DNA of 64,000 nt, taken from positions 16,442,360 through 16,506,359 of the forward strand of contig NC_050472.1 of the NCBI RefSeq assembly GCF_013373865.1, read 5' to 3'. A model generated the notes under the pieces. That model saw nothing but the letters and a program-made list of their open reading frames with translations. It made no database searches and was not told where the DNA came from. This document shows, piece after piece, positions 10,861-21,775 of the stretch. Position 1 is the stretch's first letter, and each line of letters begins with the position of its first letter. This DNA comes from Monomorium pharaonis (Eukaryota; Arthropoda; Insecta; Hymenoptera; Formicidae). Both the position numbers and the translations under genes were made by a program.

Positions 10861-11366
10861 CCCTTAAAGGGCACTTTGGGTCTAAACAACCAGTATAAAT
10901 TGATTCATGTTGTATTTGTACTCAAAAACCTAAATTAATAGACTTAAAAATTTAAAAACATAAAAAGTAATTTTAATTTTTTCGAAAAAATACCTTTGGT
11001 TCCTCAAATAAATATCTTTTTTGAAGCACACATTATAACACTTATTTGTTCCTAAAAGTACGTCATTCTAAGAGTACGCAGTTCTATTTTAGTGCAAAAA
11101 TATTAAAAATTGCAAAAGTTATCGCATTTTTTGTAAAAAAACAGCATTTTTTTACTTGTTTTGCCGATTTTGATTTTTGAAACTAACTTCATTTATTTAT
11201 ATTTCTTTCAAAACCATACTCCATTTTGAGCAGTTTAAAAACATTAATGAATTTTTACAGCTCAGAAAAATGCACTCTCTCGTTACAGTAGGCATTCAAT
11301 GTAGTGCCTGGGTCAGTTTGACCCGTGTGCCCTTTATGTTCTACACAGGAAGTGTGCTTTTTAAGG
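10861..11366. mobile_element. piggyBac-like MITE (probable)
   Basis: The left end CCCTTAAAGGGCACTTTGGG and the right end ...AAAGCACACT..TTTTTAAGGG are inverted. Inside the right end, GGGTCAGTTTGACCC and GTGCCCTTTATG repeat the left-end wording. The right flank is TTAA; the left flank reads ATAA. piggyBac elements target TTAA and often begin CCCT. It is about 0.5 kb with no coding sequence. Confidence 0.5.
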
Positions 11367-12239
11367 GTTAATTTCGACCAGGTTTGATCTGTTCTTACAA
11401 ATTTGCTATCATATTGTGTACGGCAAAGTTTTGCTTTGTTCTTGTTAAAAATTTGCTGTTATGCTTTACTAGCAAGTTTTATCTTGTTATTTGCATAAAA
11501 TATACGTCATACTATTTACGACAAGTCTTGCCAGCAAAAGCTAAGCAAGGGTTTGCTCGAAATTGCTGAAAACTTTACACAAAGTTTGCGTCACTTTGCT
11601 AGCTCGATTATATATAGATATTATAAAAACACAAACCTTCTGAAATGTTATTTTCAATTTTGTTGTTGAATTTTAATATTCAAATAGATGTTATATCTAG
11701 ACTTTGAATCAAACTTTCCTTTTTCTGTTTTTTTTTTAGTTTGGTTGATTTTTAAAATATAAGAATTCATAGATATATTAGATAATATTCTATATATAAA
11801 AAATATATAAATATATATAAAATATATATATATAATAAAATTGTTTTTTAAATCACTTTTTTCAAACTAATCAATCAATTTTTAAAATTAATTTTTAAAT
11901 CAATTTTTTCTAATTTCTAAAATTTTCATTAATAATAAAGCAATCTTCATAAAACTTGATACAAGTACATGTTCTTTTATTATATATTATTACTCAAAGT
12001 GATATGTGCAAAACTTTTTTGTTATTAATAAAAAATTCTACCACTTTTCCTGTCCAATGGGATCCCCGCTCCTCATTTATATTCGCTGACATAGGACGAC
12101 TTTGAGACTTATTATTTACAATTGTTGCCGTATAACGTTCATTTGTTTTATCAATATGGGTATTTTTATGATTGTAGCAGCATTTAGAATTGACAATATC
12201 TTATAATTTTTAACAATTATCACCCACGCCTTCAATTTA

Positions 12240-12655
12240 CTTATAAAGTAGAGAAAGATGGTGCTTTAAGTTTCTTACAATAGTTATACGAGATAATAAT
12301 CATCTTATTACAAATTGGTTTCGTTCAAATCCATCTTTTCTGGGCGATATATAAATTATTTATCATATCATCCTATCACATATAAAATTAATACTATTAA
12401 AAATTTAGTCGATAGGGCTATTTTACTTGCGTACAACCGCTTTCATGGACATAATATTATAAAAGTTAAAAAAATATTATTGAATAATTATCCTAGTTAT
12501 GTTATCGATTAATTTATTTGGTCCCGTGTTAATGAACTCAATAATCCATATCATGAAAATATTGTTGACAAATCTCACCTAAAAGATTTTATTAATATTC
12601 CATATATTAAAAAGTTAAGTGATAATATTAGTCGTATACTTGCTTAACAAAAATT
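12240..12655 (+). pseudogene. Penelope-like element RT fragment
   Basis: Plus-strand translation with at least one frameshift gives the end of the reverse transcriptase and the linker of a Penelope-like element. Visible blocks are LSFL, NWFRSNPSFSGRYINYLSYH, the LVDRAILL block, NIIKVKKILLNNYPS, and a final YIKKLSDNISRIL. The clean open part is 12315-12512. The GRYINYLS..HP block also occurs in the minus-strand PLE at 19474-20145 (GHYLNYLSAHP), which supports the call. The catalytic part of the RT is absent, so this is a 5'-truncated dead copy. Confidence 0.75.
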
Positions 12656-12659
12656 CAGA

Positions 12660-13460
12660 GTCTTGTATACTATTTTTTTGTTTACGTTTTACAAAGTTGC
12701 AAAACTTTTTAAAGACCCAGATTTCACAGTTTTGTCCTTAAAACAATATAATAAATAAGATTATTTGTATCTTAGCTACACTAGCACATAGTGCATATCA
12801 AATGAGTACCAAAATAAACTTATTTTTCCAAAAAATTGCTGTTTAAAAAGACGCAGCCAATTCTTCTGATAAAAACATTGCAATTATATTTGCAGTATTT
12901 TAATTATAATATGTTAAAATAGAAATCCATTTTTAGCAGATGTCTTCATAGATTCAAGTTTAAATTGTAAATTTATTATATTCTATTATACATCTTTTAG
13001 ACATTTTTTAAAAGTATGATATAAGACGTCTAAAAAACCTCTTAAAAAGGTCTTTAAAACATCTTATGTCCCGATGTTGGACATTGTGTTGTTTCTTCGA
13101 CAATATTTTAAAAATTCCTTTTTAAAAATAAATTTTAATTTGTTCTTCATAAATTATACAACTTTTGTTTAAAATTTTTTGTAAAACAAGATTTTTATTT
13201 CAATATATTTTTAAAAAATGGGACACCTTATATACGTTCAACCTTTATAAATATTTACTACTAAAAAAAATAGGGAACACTTTTCATATACTAAAAAGTA
13301 CAGTAGGAGCATGTGTGTGCTGCTCCTGCACGGATTTGATTGAGATTTTTACAAAAAGTTGAAATTAATGTGAGATTAAATTTCCTTAGATATTATATCT
13401 GAAAAAAGGATTTTTATGGCAGTTATGAAAAAAACAAGAAAAATCGAATAAAACTTTAAT
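12660..13460. other. AT-rich stretch with AGACGTCT repeats
   Basis: No gene is seen. Around 12975-13070 there are reiterated TTTTAGACATTTTTTAAAAG and AAGACGTCTAAAAAACCTCT motifs, a decayed repeat. Confidence 0.45.
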
Positions 13461-13464
13461 CTCA

Positions 13465-13680
13465 AAAACGGCTGAACCGATTTTGATTAAAAAAAATATG
13501 TTATGGGTTTCAATACCCCAATGTTATAAAAAAATTAAAGAATTTTCTTTTAAAAACTAAATTTTTTCAAAAATTTTCAAAATTTTAACTCGCATTTAAA
13601 AAAAATCCGTAATTTATTTATAACATTATGGTATTAAAACCCTATAACATATTCTTTAAATCAAAATCGGTTCTGCTGTC
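13465..13680. mobile_element. Short palindromic element
   Basis: The arm with GCTGAACCGATTTTGATT, AATATGTTATGGGTTT and CAATGTTATAAA is inverted at TTTATAACATTATGG ... AATCAAAATCGGTTCTGC. It is about 215 bp with an A/T-rich centre. It looks like a foldback MITE. Confidence 0.7.
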
Positions 13681-14165
13681 TTCAAGAAAAATATTTAAAA
13701 AAAATTTTTTCATGGGATCCAGATGAGGTACCTATTACCACCCTTTGTAGAAAAAAATCTATGACTTCCCTAATATGACATATTTTAGTTACAAAATAAC
13801 TGAAAAAATACTACATATATAAACCTCAATAAGTATGTATATATTTCATTATTCATATACATAATGTATACGTATATCAAACAAAATTATCTTTTTTAAA
13901 AAAAGTAAAAAAAGCGCCAAATATATTTTTTCTTTAAAGAAAAAATCACAACCCAAGATAGTAATTTTGATCAAATTCAATCTAACAAGGGGACCTTACG
14001 GGTCATGGGTCATCAATTTTTTTCATACTTATAGGATTTGAAGATCAGTACCCGGACTTCAATTTTCTAAAGCAGTACAATGCGCTTCTCAAAAATACTC
14101 GAAAAAATCGATTTTGAAGATTTCCGATATCTTTAAGTACAAAAAATTTCGACCTATCGTCAGAG

Positions 14166-14236
14166 CCACTCGTAGCCGAGAGCACAGAGCTCTAGTTTCG
14201 TAAGCGCGGAGTCGCTGGTTCGATTCTCGCTGGCCC
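14166..14236 (+). pseudogene. tRNA-like sequence, left arm
   Basis: A box TAGCCGAGAGC (14173-14183) and B box GGTTCGATTCT (14217-14227) are 33 bp apart. The anticodon-loop position reads TTTCGTAA and the T-arm is nearly paired. A full cloverleaf with a paired acceptor stem is not obvious. This is a tRNA-derived repeat segment, not a working tRNA gene. Confidence 0.6.
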
Positions 14237-14808
14237 TAATTTATTTTTAATAAGTCAATGCAGTTTTTTTTAATCCTATATCTTAACATTTATCAAATTA
14301 AAATGCTAATTAATTATTAAATATTATTCGTTATTTTTTAAATAAAAATCAACATCTCTTTATTTTTATTTAACGGTAAAGTACGAATAGCACAGCATCT
14401 GCTCTCTCGGAACCCTTACTTCTCCCACTTTTTGCAAGGCTGTTCTTTGTTCACGACTAGATGCGAAAGAATGGGGATCGACCAGGATCGACTTACAATA
14501 AACTCGACTTGTAAACTCCGACTAACGTGTTAAAGATACAGCGTAAAATGTAAGTGATAAGATAACTGAATATTATTTGTACATATTATTTTTGCATTTA
14601 ACAATAAGACGTTTTCCATTTTTATACCAAATTTTAATTTATTATAAATATTCGCATTTTCAAGCAAGTGGCAATTAAAAATAAAGATGTTAATTTTTAT
14701 TTCAAAAATAACAAATAAATATTTAATAATTAATTAGCATTTCAATTTGATAAATGTTAAGATATAGGATTTAAAAAAAACCCCATTAACTTATTTAAAA
14801 AAAATTGG

Positions 14809-14884
14809 GGCTAGAGCGAGAATCGAACCAGCGACTTTGCGCTTACTAAACTAGAGCTCTGTGCGCTCGGCTATGAGCGGCTCT
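14809..14884 (-). pseudogene. tRNA-like sequence, right arm
   Basis: Inverted equivalent of the left-arm copy: A box TAGCCGAGCGC, anticodon-loop position TTTAGTAA, B box GGTTCGATTCT. The two arms differ at the anticodon position and in the acceptor region, but both promoter boxes are kept. Confidence 0.6.
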
Positions 14885-15224
14885 GACGATAGGTCAACAT
14901 TTTCTGTACTTAAAAATTTGGAAATCTTCAATTTCGATTTTCTCGAGTATTTTCGAGAAGCGCATCATACTGCTTTGGGAAATTGATGTCCCGGTACTGA
15001 TCTTTAAATCCTATAAGTATGAAAAAAATCGATGACCCATGACCCGTAAGGTTCCCTTGTTAGATTAAATTTGATATCATTTATATATCACATAGATTGT
15101 GATATATACCTTTATGGGTAAAAAAAATCATTTATTTATGTATCAAATAAATCTAAGATAATACTGTCCATCAAATTCAGCCAAAATAATACATATATAA
15201 GTAATATATATCACAAAAACAATT

Positions 15225-15615
15225 ACAGCAACATTCAACTGATGCACAATTCTCTATATTACACAACATCTTATCTATCTCATCGACAGTAGTGTAAAAA
15301 ATTCGAGCTATCTTAATCACTGATTAATTAATTTTAGATTCGTGTTTATGATTAAATAAATGAAATGTGATATAAAGTTGTGCATTGATTAAATATTGAT
15401 AATATTGTAAAAATAAGGACTCTTGTCACCTAAGTATCAACAATTATATACGTTACTAGTAAAGCAAAGAATAAAATTTAGTATTATTAAAAACATTTAC
15501 TTAAAGTTTTATGAAAGCTAATTAATAGATGTTAATATTGACAATTATAGCAACATTTAACTGATGCACAATTCTACATTACACATCTCGTCTATCTTAT
15601 CGACACCAGTAAAAT
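15225..15615. repeat. Direct repeat pair about 310 bp apart
   Basis: ACAGCAACATTCAACTGATG followed by CACAATTCTCTATATTACAC (15232 on) recurs in diverged form at 15545-15610, including the following TCTATCT..ATCGACA. No gene is seen between them. Confidence 0.6.
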
Positions 15616-15794
15616 TGAATCAGAGAATAACATTGTTGGTGCAAGAACAGACCTACTATCTCACTAGCAAACGGCGTTCGCATCGCGATTCGCCATGTAT
15701 CTGCTGCGACACTTTCTTATCAAAAAAAGTTAGTGCCGCTGGTGTCAAAACAACGAACCGTACATTTCCTCGTCTTGTTTCTCTGACCCCCTTA

Positions 15795-16035
15795 AGTGCC
15801 TACAAGGTTGATGACGACGATAACGTATCTTAATATAAAAATTTCGATAATTGGACTTTGCGTCGTGATATCACCTCTCATAGGGTACGTAGAGGAAAAA
15901 TAAAGTTTACTTATACAAATCAAGCTTTCGATTGAGCCTAGTTACTCGTAAGTCGCGTACTCGCGTAAAAAACACGGTCGGTTTCGCGCTACACGTTCAC
16001 TTAGCTTGAGCTACTACCGTATCTCGATATTATTA
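15795..16035. repeat. Diverged dispersed repeat, copy 2
   Basis: Shares motif order with 2990-3320: GACGACGATAA, GTGATATCACCTCTC, TACTCGTAAGTCGCGTA, and a terminal ACACGGT ... ACCGTAT stem. It abuts the left CAGGG terminus of the next element. Confidence 0.5.
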
Positions 16036-16509
16036 AATATACAGGGCGATTCAAAACGACCTAAGTATCCTTGCAATAACATATTCCCAAGTTAATTCTG
16101 AGACGATATCCCCTTTACGAAAATTTTATCCAAAGCTTATTTTTTAAATTATTAAATAAAATAGTTACCAAATCACGGGAGCCATACAAAAGGTAGGCAT
16201 TTGTTGCTATCAATTACTATCCGTTAATTATTCAACGACCAAAAATTATTCGAAGAAAACGCGTTTACACAACGCACATAATAAAAAGAGTGAGAAGGAG
16301 GGAGAAAGGTGTAATAAAGAAACAAAAGCTTAACATTACTAAATATTTGTATTTTTTAACATAACAGAATATTTTTATTTTATATTAATATTCTATTATT
16401 TTGTTATTATGCTAGTTTTTTTCGGAATATAGCTTTTAAAATAAAAAATAAATACATAAATAAACAAACAGATAAATAAGTAAACAAATAATAATTTTCA
16501 AAATTAATA

Positions 16510-18130
16510 CAAATAATTTCTATTTTGATATAAAAATACATTAGTAGCGACAACTTTGTTGCGATGTGATAATATTTCCGCTGTTGAAAAAACTCTCTGA
16601 GGCAACAAAGGTGGCAGAAATTCATAAATATTTTTTAGCTAATTGTGACACCAATGGAATTTTTTTCATGAATTTCCACTATTTAAATAGGTCCATATTT
16701 ATGTTTATTTCTGGCTCTGATAAATATCTTTTGTACTGCTCAGCAGCTGATGAGTTTTCCATTCTCAGCGCTTGAATAGAAAATCAAGAGCACTTGCATT
16801 TTTAATGTCAGCTTTTTTACTTTTGGTTCGACACAAAGTTTCAATTTCAATCACTTGTTTAATACGTGCTTGTATATTACTCTTACCATTACTGATTCAG
16901 CTAGTAGTCCTTTAAATCTAGGGTCTAAGAAAAATGTTTTTTGAAACACTTGAATATCATTTTGTGAATCCTAGTCTAGACTAAATCGATCTAACAACTG
17001 TTTAAATAATGCCTTTATTATAGGAGTAATCGTTTCATTTTCTTTATATTTATTCAAAGCAGGAGTTAAACAATTATCAATTAAAGTGCGCACAATCGAA
17101 TTTACCATTGAAAGTGTCCCTCCCTATAAAACCGTTGTAGCAACCTCGAGATTTTAGGATCTCTACTAAGGACTCTAAAATGCCCCAATCGTTTTCTTGC
17201 ATTTTTAAAGCTTAAGCTTATTGTGATTTTGTTACGGCTTTGTCTGTTAGCACATTTGTAATGGCGCTGCGATTTTCAATGAGCCTTTCAGCCATTTGCA
17301 GGTCAGTATTTCAGCGTGTGCGAACACTTTGAATCAATTTAAGTTTTGGTAAACCTAGCTGTTCCTGTTTCAGTGCGAGATTTTTCGAAGCAAGAGCAAA
17401 ATGTCGAAAATAAAACACAATCTTACTGGCTTTTGTTAACAAATTATATACATCTCCTTGATTAAAGGCGTTTTGTACTGCCAAATAAGTTGTATGAGCA
17501 GCATAAGTAAGACCGATCTAAATATGTGGTACAAAGTTAATAATTTGTAATACAATATTTCTCGCATTATCATTTACTACAGCAATTATTTTATCTTTAG
17601 TTGCATATCGCAAAATAACATTTTATAAACTGTCTGCAAGATTTTCAGCTGTATGACGTTTTTCAAGCTTTTCAGTCCAAAGGGTAAAAATATGCAGCAC
17701 TCAATCTTTATTAATAAAGTGCGTTGACATTTATGTAACCTTCCTGAGCTCTAGAAGTCCAGCAATCTGTGTTGAGAATAACACACTTCAGCTAGTTGTT
17801 GTTCAATTTTAGTTTTGATTCACTCTCAAACATACGAAGGCGGCGAAGTATTGTTAGACTACCATAATTTGGTTCCAGTTCCTTCATAAATTCTTTAAAT
17901 GCAGAACTAGATGTAAAATTGTACGATAATCTGCAAAGTGCAACTAACTTTGTTAAGGCTCTCGTGATTACTTCAGCATGTTCTAATGCATTTGCAAAAC
18001 TTGGATTCTTCAGCACTTTGCTGAAAAATCCAGATTTTGAACAAACTGCTGTGCGAGCCCGTTTTCTTGGTGTTGTACTGTGTGTACTATCGTTTTAAGT
18101 GGAACACCCAAGTTGTGATATATCAAGTGT
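16510..18130 (-). pseudogene. Decayed hAT (ZBED-type) transposase
   Basis: Read on the minus strand from about 18130 down, with several stops and frameshifts, the order is hAT-like. It begins with an N-terminal block ending ELEPNYG (open at 17792-18016) and SESKLKL. A middle block follows with HFINKDWVLHIFTLW-like wording, YAAHTTYLAVQNAFNQGDVY and KQEQLGLPKLKLIQSVRTR. The C-terminal dimerisation block, near 16510-16600, reads PQRVFSTAEILSHRNKVV. hAT transposases are RNase-H-fold cut-and-paste enzymes. The frame is broken many times and is inactive. Confidence 0.85.
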
Positions 18131-18929
18131 TTCTGATTCTTCTCCTATCCTGAAAATCACATAAAACGTTTTATTGTTATCTTATGTATATTTCTTTCAA
18201 ATAATATATTACAATTTTAGCTAATGTTAAATAAAATTAAAATACGTAATTATAATTATATTCTAAAAAAATTATTGTTAAAAAGTTATGGAGAAAAATT
18301 CAAATATTTTTACTTAAAAACAGCTGTTATTTAAAATCAATAAAGTAGATATAAACAAAACGTGGTTGCAACATTTTGATTTAATTTGAATGTAATTCTA
18401 ACAAAAATATAAAATAAAAAATTTTATTTAATTTGTAAATAATTTTTTTAATTGTAATTTTGTTAATTTTTTGAAAAGTATAAGAAAAGACTACTGAGAG
18501 TAAACAGCGCTGATGGTTAGGCGCAAATTAACATAAATTCATTTGTTTATTATATAGATTACATAATTACGCGATGTAAATCATACAATTGATCGATTGA
18601 TCGTACGTTTCTTATTGAGTCCTCATCAGATTAATTAAAAAATAAATAAAAAGGAGTAAATGAGGATGTATAAATAACAAATTTGATGAAAGTCAACTTA
18701 ACTAAAAGTAAAAACCGTGTTAAGATAAAATAAATTAATCTTCGGTGACAGAGAAACAGCGGTAAAAATTTAATTTGTTTTAATACTGCAAAATAGGAGT
18801 AATGGAGATATTCAGTGTCCGATTGTAAATTGAGACCATTGGCCCGTAACTGGATGTGAAGCATCTCAGAAATCAGTCGTTTGTACAATGATCTTTCGTT
18901 GTCTAAAATTGTTACATTTTCCCAATCAA

Positions 18930-19171
18930 AATCATGGCCGTACGTACGCTATCCTATGTTCAGAAATAACCGAAGAGTTATTTACATTTTTATTGATGTC
19001 ATTTCGGTGTTCTTTCATTCGGGTGTTTAGTTTTCTACACATTTGTCCGACATAGGAAGCGTCGCAATCCTTGCATATGATTTTGTAGACTATATTCTTT
19101 CTTGAATCTTTAGGGAGAACATCTTTGTGAACTCTGATAAACCTGCTGAGCCCATTCAGACTAAAAAACAA
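18930..19171 (-). pseudogene. Penelope-like element GIY-YIG endonuclease domain
   Basis: Open frame ending the PLE polyprotein. It shows NIVYKIICKDCDASYVGQM, then RKLNTRMKEH, which is the GIY-YIG-type endonuclease start of Penelope elements with its CDASYVGQ block and basic Lys/Arg segment. It follows the RT in the usual PLE order on the minus strand. It is separated from the RT by frameshifts (the linker block lies at 19267-19458, including HPKYYQKNLELVIETLLNNY), so no continuous protein is made. Confidence 0.85.
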
Positions 19172-19266
19172 TAATTTGGCGTTTAAGTTTTTAGTAATGT
19201 GCTTGAATTTATCCGAAATTCTAGGGATGTAAGCGACTATAAACCAAGGAAAACGTTTTTTTTTTC

Positions 19267-19458
19267 TCAGGTAAATTTGTAGTGTCTGTATTCTGTTTTA
19301 AAGTATGTTTGTGAAACAGACTTTAACCGTGCTTTAATCGTGTCAAAGACTAGCTCAACCGGGTAATAATTATTCAAAAGGGTCTCAATCACTAATTCCA
19401 AATTTTTCTGATAATATTTTGGGTGTAAAAACAAAAACAATCTGTCAACCATTCCCAT
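19267..19458 (-). pseudogene. Penelope-like element linker/thumb segment
   Basis: A 63-residue open segment between RT and endonuclease. It shows VDRLFLFLHPKYYQKNLELV followed by IETLLNNYYPVELVFDTI, the block that follows the RT palm in Penelope-like elements. The plus-strand fragment at 12240-12655 carries the same block. Confidence 0.8.
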
Positions 19459-19473
19459 AATGGTGCCTTTCTT

Positions 19474-20145
19474 TTACGAAACAGGATGAGCGGATAAATA
19501 ATTCAGATAATGGCCTGAGGAAGTTGGTTTGTGATACCAATCAAACTCCAAGTTTACATTGTTAATGATCGTCACATCCAAAAAATTGATCTTATCTCCT
19601 CCGATTTCTAGGGTGAATTGTAGTTTAGGGTGATAAGAATTAAAAATGGATAGGATGGTTCCCGTCATGTTAGGAGGTATGGTCATGACTATACCATCAA
19701 CGTATCTTAGATAAAATGGTGGAGAGAAGCCAATCATTCCCAAAACCTTGGACTCCAGATCTTGCATGACGAGATCGGACACAATGGGGAACAGGGGAGA
19801 TCCCATTGAAGTACTAAACTTTTGTTTGTATATGATACCATCGAATTTGAAAAATGTAGAATCAAGAATGAGTTTTATGGATTTAAACTCTTCTTGCGGA
19901 ATGTCACATCCCCTCTGTATGTGATTCCATCTGTTCAAAATGCTCTGTAGAGCCAAATCAATGGAGATGTTAGTGAATAAGAAAACAACGCCTAAGGATA
20001 TTAGAACGTAATTCACATCTAACTTGATGCCACGTAGTTTTGTGACTAATTGAAAGCTGATTTCAATGTTGCTTGTAACTTTCGGTACATTTTTAGATAT
20101 TATTTCATGTAAAAAACCCGCTAAGTTATACGTGGGGCTGCCCAA
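19474..20145 (-). pseudogene. Penelope-like element reverse transcriptase
   Basis: This 223-residue frame carries RT palm motifs: SLGVVFLFTNISIDLA (motif A region, where the catalytic Asp would sit), KFSTSMGSPLFPIVSDLVMQ (motif B), and FYLRYVDGIV where the family has YVDD (motif C). A GDKINFLDV block and FDWYHKPTSSGHYLNYLSAH follow. The second Asp of the catalytic pair is Gly, and motif A reads VVFLFTNI rather than a D-containing form, so the enzyme should be dead. PLEs prime at nicked DNA and carry GIY-YIG rather than LINE endonucleases. The 5' part is missing beyond about 20150. Confidence 0.88.
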
Positions 20146-20739
20146 GGACGAGATAATGACCTCTTGGTCTTCACGGAAAATGACTTACTAACTCACTTCG
20201 GAACGATTATTGATCAGATGCGTTGAGGGCTCAAAAAGAGTCAAAACGTACGCCCAATCACTCAATTGTATGATCTACGTCGCGTAATTATGTAATCTAT
20301 ATAATAAACAAATAAATTCATGTTAATTTGCGTCTAACCATCAGCGCTGTTTACTCTCAGTAATCCTTCCTTATACTGTATTTAATTTTGAGAGTCCATA
20401 ATCTGGTTTGTGCTTTTAATTTTTTGAATTTCCACACCTTATATATCTTAAATACATAGTTCATAAAATCTTTTAGTTAATATTTTTCTTAGAATTACAT
20501 TCAAATTAAATCAAGATGTTGCAACCGCGTTTTGTTTATATTTATTTTATTGATTTTAAATAACAGCTGTTTTTAAATAAAAATATTCAAATTTTTCTCC
20601 ATAACTTTTTAACAATAATTTTTTTAGAATATAATTATAATTACGTATTTTAATTTTATTTAACATTAGCTAAAATTGTAAAGTATTATTTGCAAGATAT
20701 ATACATAAGATAATAATAAAACGTTTTATGTAATTTTCA

Positions 20740-20880
20740 GGGTAGGACAAGAAGAATCAGAAAAACTTGATATATCATAACCCGGTGTTCCACTCAAAAC
20801 GATAGTACACACAGAACAACACCAAGAAAACGAGCTCGCACAGCAATAAAATCTGGATTCTTCAGCAAAGTGCTGAAAAA
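20740..20880 (+). pseudogene. Inverted fragment of the hAT transposase N-terminus
   Basis: Plus-strand copy of the block at 18000-18130: CTTGATATATCA, GGTGTTCCACT, ACGATAGTACACACAG, CACCAAGAAAACG and TTCAGCAAAGTGCTGAA. It diverges after about 20880, so the arm ends in the coding region. Confidence 0.8.
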
Positions 20881-21235
20881 TCTAAATTGTGAAAATAAAG
20901 TTTTTAATTTTTGGCCAGAAACAAACCACCAGTGTTCCTTAACTGATATATACATACATATGTGCGTGTGTGTGTGTGCTAGAGCTGTAAGAGAGAAAAA
21001 TTCCAGGAAAACGCGGCCAAACCGTTTACGCGTCAGTCTCATTGTTGAAGTCTTGCCTCATGCGCTTCGCGCAAATAAATAGATGCCCAGAAACACAAAA
21101 AATAAGTTATGAAATTAATACTTTCTAAAAAAATATGCACAGTATCTGTTATTCTATTGGAACAGTCAAGTAAACTTAGGAAAGTTTAATACCAATTAAT
21201 TAACAATGTTCTTACTGTATTAATAATGCAAAAAT

Positions 21236-21775
21236 CGTTGTCCGAATATTACCACAAGAAGATTAACGTGAATAAGATTCACTTTTGTTTTTTATTTTCT
21301 TTTATTTTTTGTTTTTAATTTGTTTTTTGTACTTTTTATTTATTGAATGCTTATATTCCTCTCACTTATATTATATACATTTATCTCTCTTATATTTTTT
21401 CTTTATTTTAACTTACGCAAATCGTGAAAACAAGTTTTGCAAAAATATTTAGTGCATTTATCGCAGTATGACTAAATTTGTATCTAACACTTTGTATTCG
21501 AATAATACTTTTTCTTATCAATTTTACTCAATTTGTAAGATCATACATTATCCTCTTTAGCTTTTTTTCAAATAATAATCAACTATATTTATAGTAAAGT
21601 CTTTTGCAGTATGTTTCTTCTCGGTTTCACAAACTGCGTATTCAATAAATAAAAAGTACAAAAAAACAAAAATTAAAAACACAGAAAAATAAATCAATAA
21701 CAAAAGTAAATCTTATTTCACCTAAAGGTCACCTTCTCGTGGTAAGATTAGGACAATAGCTTTGATTGTAGACGG
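21236..21775. mobile_element. Palindromic element, about 540 bp
   Basis: The left arm (TGTCCGAATATTACCACAAG ... AAGATTCACTTTTGTT ... TACTTTTTATTTATTGAATG) is inverted at 21640-21770 (CATTCAATAAATAAAAAGTA ... CGTGGTAAGATTAGGACAAT). The spacer is AT-rich. It lies inside the CAGGG-ended element. Confidence 0.7.

Larger units (their letters stand above)
10545..11585. mobile_element. Foldback element with TTTGCTGGCAAGACTTG arms
   Basis: The left arm (about 10545-10640: GCTTAGCTTTTGCTGGCAAG, then ATTTTATGCAAATAAC) is the inverted equivalent of about 11445-11580 (CTTGCCAGCAAAAGCTAAGC). The spacer holds a separate hairpin and a CCCTTAAA-ended MITE. No transposase is seen. Confidence 0.7.
13968..15078. 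mobile_element. 1.1-kb palindromic element with tRNA-like arms
   Basis: The left end CTAACAAGGGGACCTTACGG and the right end CCGTAAGGTTCCCTTGTTAG are inverted. The inversion continues inwards for about 450 bp through GTCATGGGTCATC, TCCTATAAGTATGAAAAAAA, AATACTCGAAAAA and a tRNA-like segment, to an AT-rich centre near 14500. The flanks GATCAAATTCAAT and ATTAAATTTGATAT are also inverted. The ACAAGGGRACCT tips resemble the family at 32767, 47146 and 61301, but the body differs and no clean 3-bp duplication is seen (TAA versus TTA). Confidence 0.8.
18025..20875. repeat. Inverted pair of about 550-bp arms around a Penelope-like element
   Basis: The left arm (18025-18575) holds the hAT N-terminal region and its upstream flank. 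It is repeated inverted at about 20290-20875. Landmarks on both sides are CATCAGCGCTGTTTACTCTC, GCAACCRCGTTTTGTTTATA, AACAGCTGTT and TTATGGAGAAAAATT. The spacer (18575-20290) is the Penelope-like element. Confidence 0.85.

Noticed and set aside
14166..14236. Functional tRNA gene
   Set aside because: A and B boxes are present but the acceptor stem does not pair well, and the inverted copy differs at the anticodon position.
13968..15078. Fourth member of the CAAGGGAACCT family
   Set aside because: The tips are similar, but the body shares none of the family landmarks, the inversion extends past the tips, and flanks TAA/TTA are not a direct duplication.
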